From positions 3,236,501 through 3,300,500 of the forward strand of contig NZ_JACHJW010000001.1 of assembly GCF_014203835.1 (NCBI RefSeq): 64,000 bases of DNA. Reading direction: 5' to 3'. The stretch is from Micromonospora polyrhachis (GTDB lineage Bacteria > Actinomycetota > Actinomycetes > Mycobacteriales > Micromonosporaceae). The notes under the pieces are model-generated. The model had not been told where the DNA came from. It searched no databases and saw only the letters and a list, made by a program, of their open reading frames with translations. Positions 35,221 to 44,675 of the stretch are shown in pieces (position 1 is the stretch's first letter; the number at the start of each line of letters is the position of its first letter). A program made the translations under genes and the position numbers.

Positions 35221-36237
35221 ATGAGTACGACCCCGGCCAGCAGCCCGTATCCGACCGACCGGCCAGCTCCACCCCTGCCGGAGGCCCTTTCCGACCTCCG
35301 GGTCCTGGTGCTGGCCGGCGGGCTCTCCTATGAGCGTGACGTGTCGCTACGATCCGGTCGCCGAGTGCTCGACGCACTGCGGTCGGTGGGGGTAGAGGCG
35401 GAACTACACGACGCCGACAGCGCCCTGCTGCCAGTTCTGACCGCCGACCCCCCGGACGCCGTGGTGATCGCGCTGCACGGCTCGACCGGTGAGGACGGGT
35501 CGCTGCGCGGGGTCCTCGATCTGTGCGACGTGCCCTACGTCGGCTGCGACGCCCGGTCGGCGCGGCTGGCCTGGGACAAGCCGTCCGCGAAGACGGTGCT
35601 GCGCGAGGCGGGCATTCCGACGCCCGACTGGGTGGCGCTGCCGCACGACCGCTTCTCGGAGCTGGGTGCGGTCGCGGTGCTGGACCGGATCGTCGACCGC
35701 CTCGGGTTGCCGCTCATGGTGAAGCCGACCCAGGGCGGTTCCGGGCTGGGTGCCGCCGTGGTCCGGGACGCTGCTGCCCTACCAGCCGCGATGGTGGGCT
35801 GCTTCGCCTACGACACCACGGCGCTGGTCGAGCGCTACATCCCGGGCATGGACGTGGCGGTCTCCATCGTCGACCTGGGCGATGGTCCTCAGGCTCTACC
35901 GGCGGTCGAGATCGTCCCGCGCAACGGGGTCTACGACTACGCGGCCCGCTACACCGCCGGCCTGACCACGTGGCACAGTCCGGCCCGGCTGGCACCGGCC
36001 GTGGCGGCCAGGGTGGCCGAAGTAGCCCTGGCCGCACACTCCGCCCTCGGGCTGCGTGACCTGTCCCGGGTCGACCTCATCGTCGACGCGGCCGGGGACC
36101 CGCACGTGCTGGAGGTCAACATCTCACCCGGGATGACCGAGACGTCGCTGCTGCCACTGGCGGTACAGGCTGCCAATCTCGACTTCGGCAAGCTACTCGG
36201 GTCGTTGGTGGCCCGAGCGGCGGCTCGGCGGGGCTAG
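35221..36237 (+). CDS. D-alanine--D-alanine ligase-like ATP-grasp enzyme
   Basis: A 338-aa ATP-grasp ligase. It has an N-terminal LVLAGGLSYERDVSLRSGRR in place of the Ddl GGRSSEHEVS motif. HGSTGEDGSLRGVLDLCDVPYVG, KPTQGGSGLGAAVV and VLEVNISPGMTETSLLP follow, the last holding the metal-binding residues. It could make D-Ala-D-Ala or a related dipeptide. A second ddl elsewhere in the genome is likely but cannot be checked. An in-frame ATG at 35209 overlaps the upstream stop (ATGA) and is an alternative start. Confidence 0.88.
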   Translation: MSTTPASSPYPTDRPAPPLPEALSDLRVLVLAGGLSYERDVSLRSGRRVLDALRSVGVEAELHDADSALLPVLTADPPDAVVIALHGSTGEDGSLRGVLDLCDVPYVGCDARSARLAWDKPSAKTVLREAGIPTPDWVALPHDRFSELGAVAVLDRIVDRLGLPLMVKPTQGGSGLGAAVVRDAAALPAAMVGCFAYDTTALVERYIPGMDVAVSIVDLGDGPQALPAVEIVPRNGVYDYAARYTAGLTTWHSPARLAPAVAARVAEVALAAHSALGLRDLSRVDLIVDAAGDPHVLEVNISPGMTETSLLPLAVQAANLDFGKLLGSLVARAAARRG

Positions 36238-36296
36238 CGCCCCGACAGGCCGGGCTAGTAACCAGCACACCCGCAGGCCGCCCGCCGCACTGTCAT

Positions 36297-37166
36297 TCAC
36301 CCATCGGTACGGCGAGTCGCGCCGGCCCTGCCGCCGATGTCGCCACCAGTTTCGTCACTCGCTTCACTGCTGACGTCTTCGCTGGTTTCGCCGTTGGTGT
36401 CCTCGTCGATTTCGCCGTTGGTGTCTTTGCTGGTTTCGCCGTTGTTGGCTTCGTCGGCCCCAACATCGCCTCCCTGGTCGGTGTCCCGGGATGCTTCCTC
36501 AGGCTCCGCTACCGACTTCCCCTTGACCGCCAACTCCTCCACCGGGAGGGTCACCCCGGCTGATGCCTGCTGAGCCAGACTCGACGGTGCCTGCCACTCG
36601 ATACGGGGCGGCTCCGCCAGCGTACGACCGCCGAACTCGGCGAGCCATGCCGCGACGAGTGCGAGGTTCTCCCGCCACACTGATTCGGGAATCGGCGGCA
36701 GGATGTCGTCCCACAGGGACAGGAACGTGCCGCGAAGCTGCAACCGCCCGTACGGGCGGGCCAGGAACCACATGTGGAAGTGTGCGGAGCCGTCCCCCCA
36801 GCGGTTGACGTGCACTCGCGCCACACCGTCGAGCGACCGGATGGCTCGCTCCAGCCGGACGGTCATCACCCCGAGTTCAGCGGCCAGCAGGTTCGGCAGA
36901 TCACCGAGGTCCAGGTGAGATCGGGACTCCAGGATGAGCACCATTGGCAGCCCGCTGGGGCGGTCCATAGCGCGTACTCGCCAGCGTTCGCTGACCCAGA
37001 TGTAGGCCTCGTCCGGCGTCTCGCAGGCCGCGCAAACGCTGGATCCCTCGCCCTTGCGGGCCGGTTCGACGTCGACCGGTTCGTCGAGTTGCTTGACGCG
37101 GAGATCGCCTTCGAATGGGAACGACGGCCATTGGGCGAACTTGGGAATGCGAGGGGTGTGGGACAC
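36297..37166 (-). CDS. HIT-like protein with acidic repeat tail
   Basis: A 289-aa protein. The first 200 residues resemble the HIT/GalT fold: CAACETPDEAYIWVSERWRV early, then VNRWGDGSAHFHMWFLARPY, where HFHMW recalls the HIT histidine motif. The last 70 residues are an acidic Asn/Glu/Thr repeat (TNGEIDED, TNGETSED), low in complexity. Substrate is unknown; HIT relatives are nucleotide hydrolases or transferases. It lies downstream of the first parS sites on the far side of parB. Confidence 0.75.
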   Translation of the reverse strand: MSHTPRIPKFAQWPSFPFEGDLRVKQLDEPVDVEPARKGEGSSVCAACETPDEAYIWVSERWRVRAMDRPSGLPMVLILESRSHLDLGDLPNLLAAELGVMTVRLERAIRSLDGVARVHVNRWGDGSAHFHMWFLARPYGRLQLRGTFLSLWDDILPPIPESVWRENLALVAAWLAEFGGRTLAEPPRIEWQAPSSLAQQASAGVTLPVEELAVKGKSVAEPEEASRDTDQGGDVGADEANNGETSKDTNGEIDEDTNGETSEDVSSEASDETGGDIGGRAGATRRTDG

Positions 37167-37284
37167 GACGCTGACCCTAACCGAGTGAGGGACACCTCGG
37201 GAGAGTCCAGGGGCCTACATCCACCGATGGACCACACCGACTCGATGTCGTTCATCCACAGGGCCAGACCGCCATCTACGCGCG

Positions 37285-37298
37285 GTTTCACGTGAAAC
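37285..37298. promoter_or_regulatory. parS: parS site 1
   Basis: GTTTCACGTGAAAC, a perfect ParB-binding palindrome, extended to GGTTTCACGTGAAACC here. It lies between the HIT-like gene and parB. Confidence 0.96.
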
Positions 37299-37422
37299 CA
37301 CGGGCGCCTGTGGAAAACGCCTGTGGATTACTTCAAGGGCCCCATCGCCGCGTGGACGGCTCTGGAATCGGCTTGTCCTGGACTTCCGCCTACCTGCCCC
37401 CACCCCTGCCCCTTCGCAGCCG

Positions 37423-37436
37423 GTTTCACGTGAAAC
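37423..37436. promoter_or_regulatory. parS: parS site 2
   Basis: GTTTCACGTGAAAC, 138 bp from site 1. Confidence 0.96.
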
Positions 37437-37722
37437 AGCACGACCTACCCGGGCTACGCCTTCCCGCCCGAAGCGTGACGCCAGTCTGCTACCGCACTCG
37501 GGGACCAGGGCGGCGATGCAGGCCTGCTACCGCACCCAAGACAAGGCAGGACAGGACAGGGCAGGGCAGGGAGGCGATACGGCCCCAACCCGGTTCACCG
37601 ACACAAACGGGCGGCGGGCCCTCCCACTCGGAAGAACCCGCCGCCCGCGTACGACTGCCGGATCGGCCATGCCCTACTGCTGGATCGAGCCGCACCCGAC
37701 TGCCGATTCGAGTGCCGATCCG

Positions 37723-38766
37723 TCAGGTGACGATCGACTCCTGTTCTTCGGTGCCGATGATCTCGACGATCCGCTCCAGGTCGTCCACACTGGCGAACTC
37801 GATGGTGATCTTGCCCTTGTTCCGCCCGAGGTCGACCTTGACCCGCGTGTCGAACCGGTCGGAGAGCCGTTCGGCCAGCTCCGTCAATCCGGGGGCATGC
37901 GGTTTGGGCCGCCGCTTCGCCGGTGTGGTGTTGGTCGGCGTCTCCTCCATCCCAGCAAGCTTGACCAGTTCCTCGGTCGACCGGACGGAAAGCCCTTCCG
38001 CGACGATACGAAGGGCCAGCTTCTCCTGCGCCGCAGCATCGTCCAAGCCGAGCAGGGCACGAGCGTGGCCAGCCGAGAGCACTCCGGCCGCCACCCGGCT
38101 CTGCACCTGTGGCGGCAGGTTCATGAGCCGGATGGTGTTGGAGATCTGCGGCCGGCTCCGGCCGATCCGGCGGGCCAGCTCTTCATGAGTGACACCGAAC
38201 TCATCCAGCAACTGCTGATAGGCCGCAGCTTCTTCCAACGGGTTCAGGTTCGCCCGGTGGATGTTCTCCAGCAGTGCGTCCCGGAGCATCGCGTCGTCCC
38301 GGGTGTCCCGGATGATCGCCGGGATCTTCTCCCGCCCGACCGCCTGGGCCGCCCGCCACCGCCGCTCGCCCATGACGAGCTCGAACTGCTCGCCGCCGTC
38401 CAACTCGCGGACGACGATGGGCTGGAGAAAGCCGACCTCCTCGATCGAGACCTTGAGTTCCTCCAGGGCCTCGTCCTCGAAGATCTGCCGAGGCTGCTTG
38501 GGGTTCGGCACGATCGCCTCGACCGGGATCTCCGCGAACCGCGCACCCGGTACCGGCGCCAGTTGAGACACCGGCTCGACGTACGACTTGGCCGGGACTG
38601 CCGGGCTAGCCGAAGCAATCCCGACTTCGTCCCGCACCGGGCTCCCGCCGGACGGCTGGTCGACCAAACCCAACGGGTCGGTGGTCGACTCGGCCGGCTC
38701 CACCGGGCCGGTGGGAATCAGCGCGCCAAGGCCCCGTCCCAGGCCCCCTCGCGGACGGTTCTTCAT
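37723..38766 (-). CDS. parB: chromosome partitioning protein ParB
   Basis: A 347-aa CTP-dependent clamp that loads at parS and spreads along origin DNA. It starts [20 protein letters not shown], typical of chromosomal ParB. The CTP-binding motif [12 protein letters not shown], the HTH region [20 protein letters not shown] and a C-terminal dimer domain are all visible. A spacer of 27 bp separates it from parA upstream, so the two are probably one operon. Four parS sites lie within 2.8 kb. Confidence 0.97.
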   Translation of the reverse strand: MKNRPRGGLGRGLGALIPTGPVEPAESTTDPLGLVDQPSGGSPVRDEVGIASASPAVPAKSYVEPVSQLAPVPGARFAEIPVEAIVPNPKQPRQIFEDEALEELKVSIEEVGFLQPIVVRELDGGEQFELVMGERRWRAAQAVGREKIPAIIRDTRDDAMLRDALLENIHRANLNPLEEAAAYQQLLDEFGVTHEELARRIGRSRPQISNTIRLMNLPPQVQSRVAAGVLSAGHARALLGLDDAAAQEKLALRIVAEGLSVRSTEELVKLAGMEETPTNTTPAKRRPKPHAPGLTELAERLSDRFDTRVKVDLGRNKGKITIEFASVDDLERIVEIIGTEEQESIVT

Positions 38767-38793
38767 GCCACGCCTCCCACCGAATTGACCGAC

Positions 38794-40119
38794 CTAGGCA
38801 TTGCGGCCGACCGGCTCTCTGACCCCACGTTCCGCGATCTCCTGGGCCGCCGCGAAGTAACTCATGGCGCCCCGCGAACCCGGATCGTAGGTCATGACCG
38901 ACTGGCCATAGCTGGGCGCCTCGGACACCCGGACGTTACGGGGAATGACGGCCTGCAAAACCCTGTCACCGAAGTGGTTCCGGACGTCCTGCTCGACCGC
39001 GTCAGCCAGCCGGGTACGCCGGTCGTACATCGTGAGCAGGATGGTCGAGACGTTGAGTGCCGGGTTCAGGTGCTGCTTGACCAGGTTGATGTTGTTGATC
39101 AGTTGGTTGAGCCCTTCCAAGGCGTAGTACTCGCACTGGATCGGGATCAGCACCTCCTGGGCGGCCACGAGCGCGTTGACCGTCAACAGGCCGAGCGACG
39201 GCGGGCAGTCGATGAAGACGTAGTCGAACTGCTCAGGGTGGGAGGCGATCGCCCGACCCAACCGGGTCTCGCGAGCCACCATGGACACCAGCTCGATCTC
39301 GGCTCCGGCGAGGTCGATCGTGGCCGGTACGCACCACAGGTTCGGGATGCCCTCCACCCCCTGCGCCACCTCTGCCAACGGCAGGTTGTCGATCAGGCAG
39401 TTGTAGACATCCGGAACTCCGGCATGGTGGGGCACGTTCAGCCCGGTCGAGGCGTTTCCCTGCGGATCCAGGTCGACCACCAGTACCCGGTTACCGTGCA
39501 GCGCGAGGGCTACCGCCAGGTTGACCGTGGTCGTCGTCTTTCCCACCCCACCCTTCTGGTTGGCGACGCAGATGACCCGGGACCTGGCCGGCCGAGGCAT
39601 CGTCACCTCGCCACTCGGATTCAGGATTTGCACGGCGCGCATTGCCTCCATAGCCAACGGTGGGTCATCCTCTTCGCGCGGCGGCGTTTCACGTGAAACG
39701 TACGCGTCAACTTCGCCTTCGCTGGCGGCGGGCCCGCCAGCGGGCATGGGCGTGTCGTGGTGAGCTGGGTTCTGGTGCTCCGCTGCCTGAGCGGCGCCGG
39801 TCGAAACGACCTCGACTTCACGATCCTTCGGGGGTGGTGGCTGTCGCACGTCCTGCGTCGGTACGCCGCCAGCCGTCGACCGTCTGCGGTTCGGTAGGCC
39901 GACCGGGTCTGCCTGAGGCTCCGAGGAAGGACCGTGCCGGCGTAGCGGATGTGACGCGTCATCGTCCTTCTGACCGCCGCTCAACCGCGCCCATTGCCGG
40001 CCGACCCGGTCCCGGGCGGCCCAGCCCTCGTAGTTTGTTTCACGTGAAACGGCGACCTCATTCGAGGGTTGGCCGCCGTGGTTCGCTATTCCTGTCTCGT
40101 ACCTACCGTCTTCATACAC
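38794..40119 (-). CDS. parA: chromosome partitioning ATPase ParA
   Basis: A Walker-type ATPase that moves ParB-bound origins. The core begins near MPRPARSRVICVANQKGG, with deviant Walker A KGGVGKTTT, FIDCPPSLGLLTVNAL and SEAPSYGQSV. I propose the GTG at 40119 (441 aa), which has GGCAGGGA just upstream. The ATG at 39600 would give only the core. The 173-residue extension is disordered and unusual: two parS sites fall inside it and each is translated as VSRET. The open frame extends further upstream to 40293 without clear coding character. Confidence 0.92.
   Translation of the reverse strand: MYEDGRYETGIANHGGQPSNEVAVSRETNYEGWAARDRVGRQWARLSGGQKDDDASHPLRRHGPSSEPQADPVGLPNRRRSTAGGVPTQDVRQPPPPKDREVEVVSTGAAQAAEHQNPAHHDTPMPAGGPAASEGEVDAYVSRETPPREEDDPPLAMEAMRAVQILNPSGEVTMPRPARSRVICVANQKGGVGKTTTTVNLAVALALHGNRVLVVDLDPQGNASTGLNVPHHAGVPDVYNCLIDNLPLAEVAQGVEGIPNLWCVPATIDLAGAEIELVSMVARETRLGRAIASHPEQFDYVFIDCPPSLGLLTVNALVAAQEVLIPIQCEYYALEGLNQLINNINLVKQHLNPALNVSTILLTMYDRRTRLADAVEQDVRNHFGDRVLQAVIPRNVRVSEAPSYGQSVMTYDPGSRGAMSYFAAAQEIAERGVREPVGRNA
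39686..39699. promoter_or_regulatory. parS: parS site 3, inside parA leader coding sequence
   Basis: GTTTCACGTGAAAC within the N-terminal extension of parA; on the minus strand it reads as VSRET in the ParA frame. Confidence 0.95.
40037..40050. promoter_or_regulatory. parS: parS site 4, inside parA leader coding sequence
   Basis: GTTTCACGTGAAAC near the proposed parA start, again in frame as VSRET. Confidence 0.95.
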
Positions 40120-40356
40120 CGTGTCATCCCTGCCCGCTTCGGATGGATCGGTCGGCGTCGGTGGCAGCTCGAAACCCAGCCCCAGAATCAACGCGGTTCG
40201 AAACCGCAGGGGCCTCCTGTGGGACGCCACCGAGGTCCGGTCCACATTATCGACGCGCGGCCAGCCTACGGGGGACAGGCGGGCCGAGGCCACGGCTGAC
40301 GGCAGGGTGAGTCGTCACAATCCCCCCGAGCAAGCAAGAAAGAGCAAAGCCTGCGT

Positions 40357-41247
40357 CTACCGCTGTGGTTGCGATCGTCCGCCCCGGTTGCCGCCGAAGG
40401 CGCTCCCCGGCGGGGGGCCAGACCGGCGTTCGGCCCGAGTCGATCGAGTTTCCCGTTGCGGGGTCTTCGCCGTCTTCCCCCTCGTCGCCTTCCCCTTCGG
40501 AGCTTCCACCGCCCGCTCCCGGACGATCTCCACCACCGTGGTCGGCGGATCGATCACCCCGACCCCGCACCGTCGTACGCTCGCTGGCCCGCCCCCCAGC
40601 CGCTCGACCGCGGCGTGGTGTTCGGTCACCTCATCAGCCGCCGAGGCGCCCTTGAGCGCCAACAGCCGACCACCCACGGCCGCCAGCGGCAGGCACCACC
40701 CGGCCAGCCGATCGAGCGGGGCTACCGCCCGAGCGGTCACCACATCCGCAGGCGGCAGGCCACCGGACCCGGCGCGGTTCGAGACGACCTCTTCCGCCCG
40801 GGCCCGCAGCACGGTCACCGACCGGTCGAGGCCCAGCAGCGCGACCGCCTCGGCCAGGAAGGCGGTCCGTCGGGCCAGCGGCTCGATCAGGGTGACCGAG
40901 AGGTCCGGACGGGCCACCGCCAACACAAGTCCGGGCAGTCCCGCGCCGGAACCGACATCCACCACCGAGCAGTCCGGGGGCAGCAGCTCGGCCACGGCGG
41001 CGCAGTTGATCAGGTGGCGCTCCCAGATCCGGGGCGCCTCCCGAGGACCGATGAGGCCCCGTACCACCCCGTCCGTGGCCAGCAGTTCCGCGTACCTCTC
41101 CGCCAGCGGGAGCCGTTCGCCAAAGAGCGTACGGGCGGCCTGCGTCAACTCCGGTGGCAGCGGCACGACCTGGGACGGGACAGCGGACGGGCCGGGTGGT
41201 GTGCCACCCGGCCCGAAAACGGCGTCAGCCGCCGACTCGTTCGTCAT
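40357..41247 (-). CDS. rsmG: 16S rRNA (guanine527-N7)-methyltransferase
   Basis: Methylates G527 of 16S rRNA with S-adenosylmethionine; loss gives low-level streptomycin resistance. The 296-aa protein has IWERHLINCAAVAELLP, the SAM-binding VVDVGSGAGLPGLVLA and TARAVAPLDRLAGWCLPL, all typical. A basic 60-residue C-terminal tail (GKATRGKTAKTPQ onward) exceeds the usual length. It lies 7 bp after jag and is probably part of the rpmH-to-parB operon chain. Confidence 0.95.
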   Translation of the reverse strand: MTNESAADAVFGPGGTPPGPSAVPSQVVPLPPELTQAARTLFGERLPLAERYAELLATDGVVRGLIGPREAPRIWERHLINCAAVAELLPPDCSVVDVGSGAGLPGLVLAVARPDLSVTLIEPLARRTAFLAEAVALLGLDRSVTVLRARAEEVVSNRAGSGGLPPADVVTARAVAPLDRLAGWCLPLAAVGGRLLALKGASAADEVTEHHAAVERLGGGPASVRRCGVGVIDPPTTVVEIVRERAVEAPKGKATRGKTAKTPQRETRSTRAERRSGPPPGSAFGGNRGGRSQPQR

Positions 41248-41254
41248 GACTGGA

Positions 41255-41869
41255 TCAGGAAACGGGACGGACGACGATGCGCCGGTTCGGCTCGACGCCC
41301 TCCGACTCGCTCTCGACCCCGGCCATCGCGTTGACCACGTCGTGCACGCACTTACGCTCGAAGGCCGACATTGGTTCGAGGCGTACCGCCTCTCCGTACT
41401 CCTTCACCTTCTCGACCGCGTTACGCGCGACGGCACCGAGTTCCTTTCGCCGGGCGGCGCGGTAGCCGCCGACGTCCAGCAGCAGTCGGCTCGGTGATCC
41501 GGTCTGCCGGAACACGGCAAGGCGAGTCAGTTCCTGGAGCGCCTCCAGGGTGGCACCCCGCTGGCCGACCAGCGGCTGCAACCGACCGCCGACCACCTCG
41601 ACCATCGGTCGTCCACCGGACACCAGTTCGTCGATGTCGCCGTCGTAATCGAGGATGTCCAACAGCCCCTCGATGTAGTCGGCCGCGATCTCGCTCTGCC
41701 GGAAGAGTTCGGCGTCCGACGTGCTGGACGGGGCCTTGCCATTCGCCGGGGCCGGGGCCTCCGCCTCGTCTTCGACGTCGCCCTCGGTGTCACTGTCGAC
41801 CTGCGCCGCGACCGGGGCGGCCTCTTCGTCGAGTGGCTGCTCGGTACGCGGAATGCTGGTGTCGGTCAC
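41255..41869 (-). CDS. jag: Jag/KhpB family RNA-binding protein
   Basis: A 204-aa RNA-binding protein with a KH-like segment (IDELVSGGRPMVEVVGGRLQ, with VGQRGATLEALQELTRL) and an R3H domain (ARRKELGAVARNAVEKVKEY, then SAFERKCVHDVV). The N-terminal 80 residues are acidic. It follows yidC as in most bacteria. The GTG at 41869 is preferred because GGAGATGAG lies just upstream; the longer open frame to 41983 starts in leader sequence. Confidence 0.92.
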   Translation of the reverse strand: MTDTSIPRTEQPLDEEAAPVAAQVDSDTEGDVEDEAEAPAPANGKAPSSTSDAELFRQSEIAADYIEGLLDILDYDGDIDELVSGGRPMVEVVGGRLQPLVGQRGATLEALQELTRLAVFRQTGSPSRLLLDVGGYRAARRKELGAVARNAVEKVKEYGEAVRLEPMSAFERKCVHDVVNAMAGVESESEGVEPNRRIVVRPVS

Positions 41870-41894
41870 GGTCTCATCTCCGTAGTCGCTCGGC

Positions 41895-41910
41895 CGGACC
41901 GTACGGTCCG
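41895..41910. promoter_or_regulatory. 16-bp perfect palindrome upstream of jag
   Basis: CGGACCGTACGGTCCG lies 26 bp before the proposed jag start, inside the 226-bp yidC-jag gap. It could be an operator or fold as an RNA hairpin. Role is unknown. Confidence 0.5.
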
Positions 41911-42095
41911 TTGATTCCCCTGGTCGGCGGGAGGTCGCCGGATCCACGGGCACGTCTCTTCGGGCAGTTTCGCCCCTGACCACACCGGTACGCGGCGAAA
42001 TCCGGATCCGGCGCGCACCGACACGGCGGCGGCACGGTTCCGTCTCCCACCGGTTGCAGGCCAGACCGTCGAGGCCCGACCGGCAACGTGGCGGT

Positions 42096-43064
42096 TCAGC
42101 TCTGTGGCTTGGCCGGGCGACCCTTCTTGGGGTTGACCGGCTTCGCGCCTGGCTTGGGGCCGGCCACCTTGGGGACAGGCTTGACCTCGGGCTTCGTCTC
42201 GACGGCCTTACGGCCGAAGAGTCCGGGCTTGGCCTTGGCAGCTGGCTTCGTGGTCTTGCCGGCGTTGGCGGTGGGCGGCGGCGGGAACTTGCGCAGCACC
42301 CACTGCTGCTGGGCGAGGGTGACCAGGTTGTTCGTCACCCAGTAGATGATCACACCGATCGGGAAGATCGCGCCAGAGATCAGCAGCGAGGCGGGGATGC
42401 CGTAGAGCATCAGTCGCTGGATCATCCGCTGCTGCGGGTCCTCCGCCCAACCGGTCTTCAGAATCATCTGTCGGCTGGTCAGGTAGGTGGTGGTAATCAT
42501 CATGAGCACCAGGACGCCCGCCATGATCTTGACGGTGGTGCCGTTGGCACCGAGCGCGGCGAGTTCATCTGCAGTAGAGCCGAACTTACCGGCAATCGGG
42601 GCAGTGAAGATCTTGGCGCTGGCCGCGCTGTCGAACTGGTCCGCCGCCCAACCGTAGAGCGTCTTGCCCTCGTTCGCCGGGCTGAGCCGACGCAGCACGT
42701 GGAAGAGACCGAGGAAGACCGGAATCTGCAGGAACATCGGAAGGCAACCCATCAGCGGGTTGGCCTTCTCCTCCCGATAGAGCTCCATCATCTCTTTCTG
42801 GAGCGTCTCCCGGTCACCCTTGTGCTTCTCCTGAAGCGCCTTGACCTTCGGCTGGAGCGCCTGCATCGCCCGCTGCGACTTGATCTGCTTCACGAAGACC
42901 GGGAAGAGGATCGCTCGAACGGTGACGACCAGGAAGATGATCGCGAGGATCCAGGACCAGTTGGTGCCCAACACCGCAGTCGCCGGCACGCCGATGGTGT
43001 CCCAGGCCGAGTGCCAGAACAGCAGGATCCACGAAATCGCCCAGTAGATCCAGTCGAGACTCAA
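42096..43064 (-). CDS. yidC: membrane protein insertase YidC
   Basis: Inserts proteins into the cytoplasmic membrane with or without SecYEG. The 322-aa protein has five membrane segments, with [20 protein letters not shown] (the hydrophilic-groove Arg region), [16 protein letters not shown] and [18 protein letters not shown] 70-residue Lys/Pro-rich C-terminal tail may contact the ribosome. Its ATG overlaps the yidD stop by 4 nt. Confidence 0.96.
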   Translation of the reverse strand: MSLDWIYWAISWILLFWHSAWDTIGVPATAVLGTNWSWILAIIFLVVTVRAILFPVFVKQIKSQRAMQALQPKVKALQEKHKGDRETLQKEMMELYREEKANPLMGCLPMFLQIPVFLGLFHVLRRLSPANEGKTLYGWAADQFDSAASAKIFTAPIAGKFGSTADELAALGANGTTVKIMAGVLVLMMITTTYLTSRQMILKTGWAEDPQQRMIQRLMLYGIPASLLISGAIFPIGVIIYWVTNNLVTLAQQQWVLRKFPPPPTANAGKTTKPAAKAKPGLFGRKAVETKPEVKPVPKVAGPKPGAKPVNPKKGRPAKPQS

Positions 43065-43354
43065 TTCGGGGCTCCAGTCACATCGGCACGGCGGCGGCCG
43101 CCCGGCTCCGGCACCGGGTCATATCCACCAGGGTGGAAAGGGTGGCAGCGCAGCAGCCGTCGTACCGCCAGCGATGCTCCCCGGAGCGCACCGTGCTGCG
43201 CGATCGCAGTCAAGGCGTAGGCACTGCACGACGGGTAGAACCGACAGCGGGCCGGCAGTGCCGGGCTTATCCAACGACGGTACGCGATGATGGGTCCGGC
43301 CAGCATTCGGGCACCGGGTGAAGTCGCCCGTGGAATGCTGTTCTCGCTGCTCAT
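43061..43354 (-). CDS. yidD: membrane protein insertion efficiency factor YidD
   Basis: A 97-aa protein of the YidD family with its cysteine pattern ([51 protein letters not shown]). It helps YidC-dependent insertion. It overlaps rnpA and yidC by 4 nt each. Confidence 0.95.
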   Translation of the reverse strand: MSSENSIPRATSPGARMLAGPIIAYRRWISPALPARCRFYPSCSAYALTAIAQHGALRGASLAVRRLLRCHPFHPGGYDPVPEPGGRRRADVTGAPN

Positions 43355-43785
43355 CGGGATCGCCGCCCCGCCCGACGAGCGGTCCGGGCGGCGGCGAGCG
43401 CCGCATCGAGGTCGGCTCCGAGCCGGACGTACGAGAGCTGGTCGGCACCGGGTAGCGCCCGTACCACGAGGGTGCTGCCGGCCGGCAGGTCGGACAGCCG
43501 GTCCCGGACGAGATGTCGCAGCCGACGCCGGACGGCATTGCGTACCACCGCTCCGCCAACGGCCTTGGACACGACAAAGCCGGCGCGGGTCGGCACGGAA
43601 GCTTGCTCCGCACCTGTGCTCCGCGCCGGCTCGGCCGACGAGTTTCCGTCTAGGCCCCTGGATGGGGCTGTGGGGATCGGCAGGTCAAGGTGTACGACGA
43701 CAGCACCGCGACCGGCACGTCGTCCGCCTCGGATTGCCGCAGCAAACTCACGGCTGTGGCGGAGGCGTTGCGTGGCCGCCAGCAC
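43351..43785 (-). CDS. rnpA: ribonuclease P protein component
   Basis: Protein subunit of RNase P, which matures tRNA 5' ends. The 144-aa product starts [20 protein letters not shown] and holds the conserved basic motif [18 protein letters not shown]. It is about 25 residues longer than usual because of an insert ([20 protein letters not shown] onward) between the first strands at about 38-67. It sits 39 bp after rpmH. Confidence 0.94.
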   Translation of the reverse strand: MLAATQRLRHSREFAAAIRGGRRAGRGAVVVHLDLPIPTAPSRGLDGNSSAEPARSTGAEQASVPTRAGFVVSKAVGGAVVRNAVRRRLRHLVRDRLSDLPAGSTLVVRALPGADQLSYVRLGADLDAALAAARTARRAGRRSR

Positions 43786-43824
43786 GACTGCCTACATCCC
43801 CTGACTCAGACCCCCGGTCGACGC

Positions 43825-43962
43825 TCAGGCCGACAGGCGGGCACGGCCCTTCGTGCGGCGGGTCGAGATGATGGCGCGGCCGGCCCGGGTGCGCATGCGC
43901 AGCCGGAAGCCGTGGGTCTTCGCGCGCCGGCGGTTGTTCGGCTGGTAGGTGCGCTTGCTCAC
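43825..43962 (-). CDS. rpmH: 50S ribosomal protein L34
   Basis: A 45-aa ribosomal protein with [20 protein letters not shown] and [17 protein letters not shown], matching L34 over its whole length. The start is GTG at 43962. It heads the minus-strand chain toward parB. Confidence 0.97.
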   Translation of the reverse strand: MSKRTYQPNNRRRAKTHGFRLRMRTRAGRAIISTRRTKGRARLSA

Positions 43963-44675
43963 GTCAGGCTCTCCGTCTTCGTACGTCCCGAGATGCCGGG
44001 GTCGTAGTGGTCTGGCGTTGGTCACCACGGCGGGCAGCCGCGATGCGGTGGCCACTTCACCGGGTGGCCATAGTGCGTTTGGTCACCGCGGCTGGTGGCC
44101 GTGGTCGATGCTGCCCGACGACGCGTAGCCAGCGACCGTGAACAGCAAGCACTCATCACCCTAGCAGAGGGCAACAGAGCAGCCGATCGAGCCTACGCAC
44201 GAGATCAAGAGGCGTCAAACACGTCCGGTCACGGCGGATCCGGGTACGCGGCGACATACCCCTTCTCGCGTCTTCCGGCCCACGTCGTCGGGCCCGCTCC
44301 GTCAGGTCGCACCCGCCCCGCCGGGCCCGTCGGTTGAAGGGGTGTGGACAACGCTGTTAGCGTGCCCGATTGCGGTCAGCGTCAGGAGAGCCAGCCCCCA
44401 GGGGGACTCACTGCCGCTGCCGGGCAAGACCGAACAAGGCGGTCAATCGTTCGGCACGGTGAACCCGCTTCAGCGCCACAGAAGGCAAAAACAGGTCCGA
44501 CGCAGGTCTGGCGACGGCCGCGGTCAGTCGGTACACAGGTTGTGGATAACCTGTGGATGACGATTCGGCCAGGTGCCTTTCCAGCGAGGTCACGCCTGTT
44601 CGAGCGCGGTGCAGGCCCGGAACGGCCGACTGACGACGACACGGCGGCCGGGAACGCAGGAGCAATGGGGGTGGC
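43963..44675. promoter_or_regulatory. rpmH-dnaA divergent intergenic region with DnaA boxes
   Basis: About 710 bp with no gene, holding the promoters of rpmH and dnaA. DnaA-box matches are TGTGGACAA at 44342-44350, TGTGGATAA (perfect) at 44541-44549 and TGTGGATGA at 44552-44560. The last two lie about 120 bp before the dnaA start, consistent with DnaA autorepression. Confidence 0.8.

Larger units (their letters stand above)
37167..37722. other. parS-bearing intergenic region downstream of parB
   Basis: About 550 bp without a gene. It holds two parS sites (listed separately) and degenerate DnaA-box-like words (TGTGGAAAA and TGTGGATTA near 37310-37330). A purine-rich tract (AGGACAGGACAGGGCAGGG) lies at about 37545-37570. 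CTGCTACCGCAC occurs twice, near 37485 and 37525. Confidence 0.7.

Noticed and set aside
37253-37331. DnaA-box cluster near parS
   Set aside because: Matches (TGTGGAAAA, TGTGGATTA, TCATCCACA) all deviate from consensus; kept only as a note in the region entry.
37516-39696. 726-aa plus-strand open frame
   Set aside because: Antisense to parB and parA; composition is shadow-like and it has no start signal.
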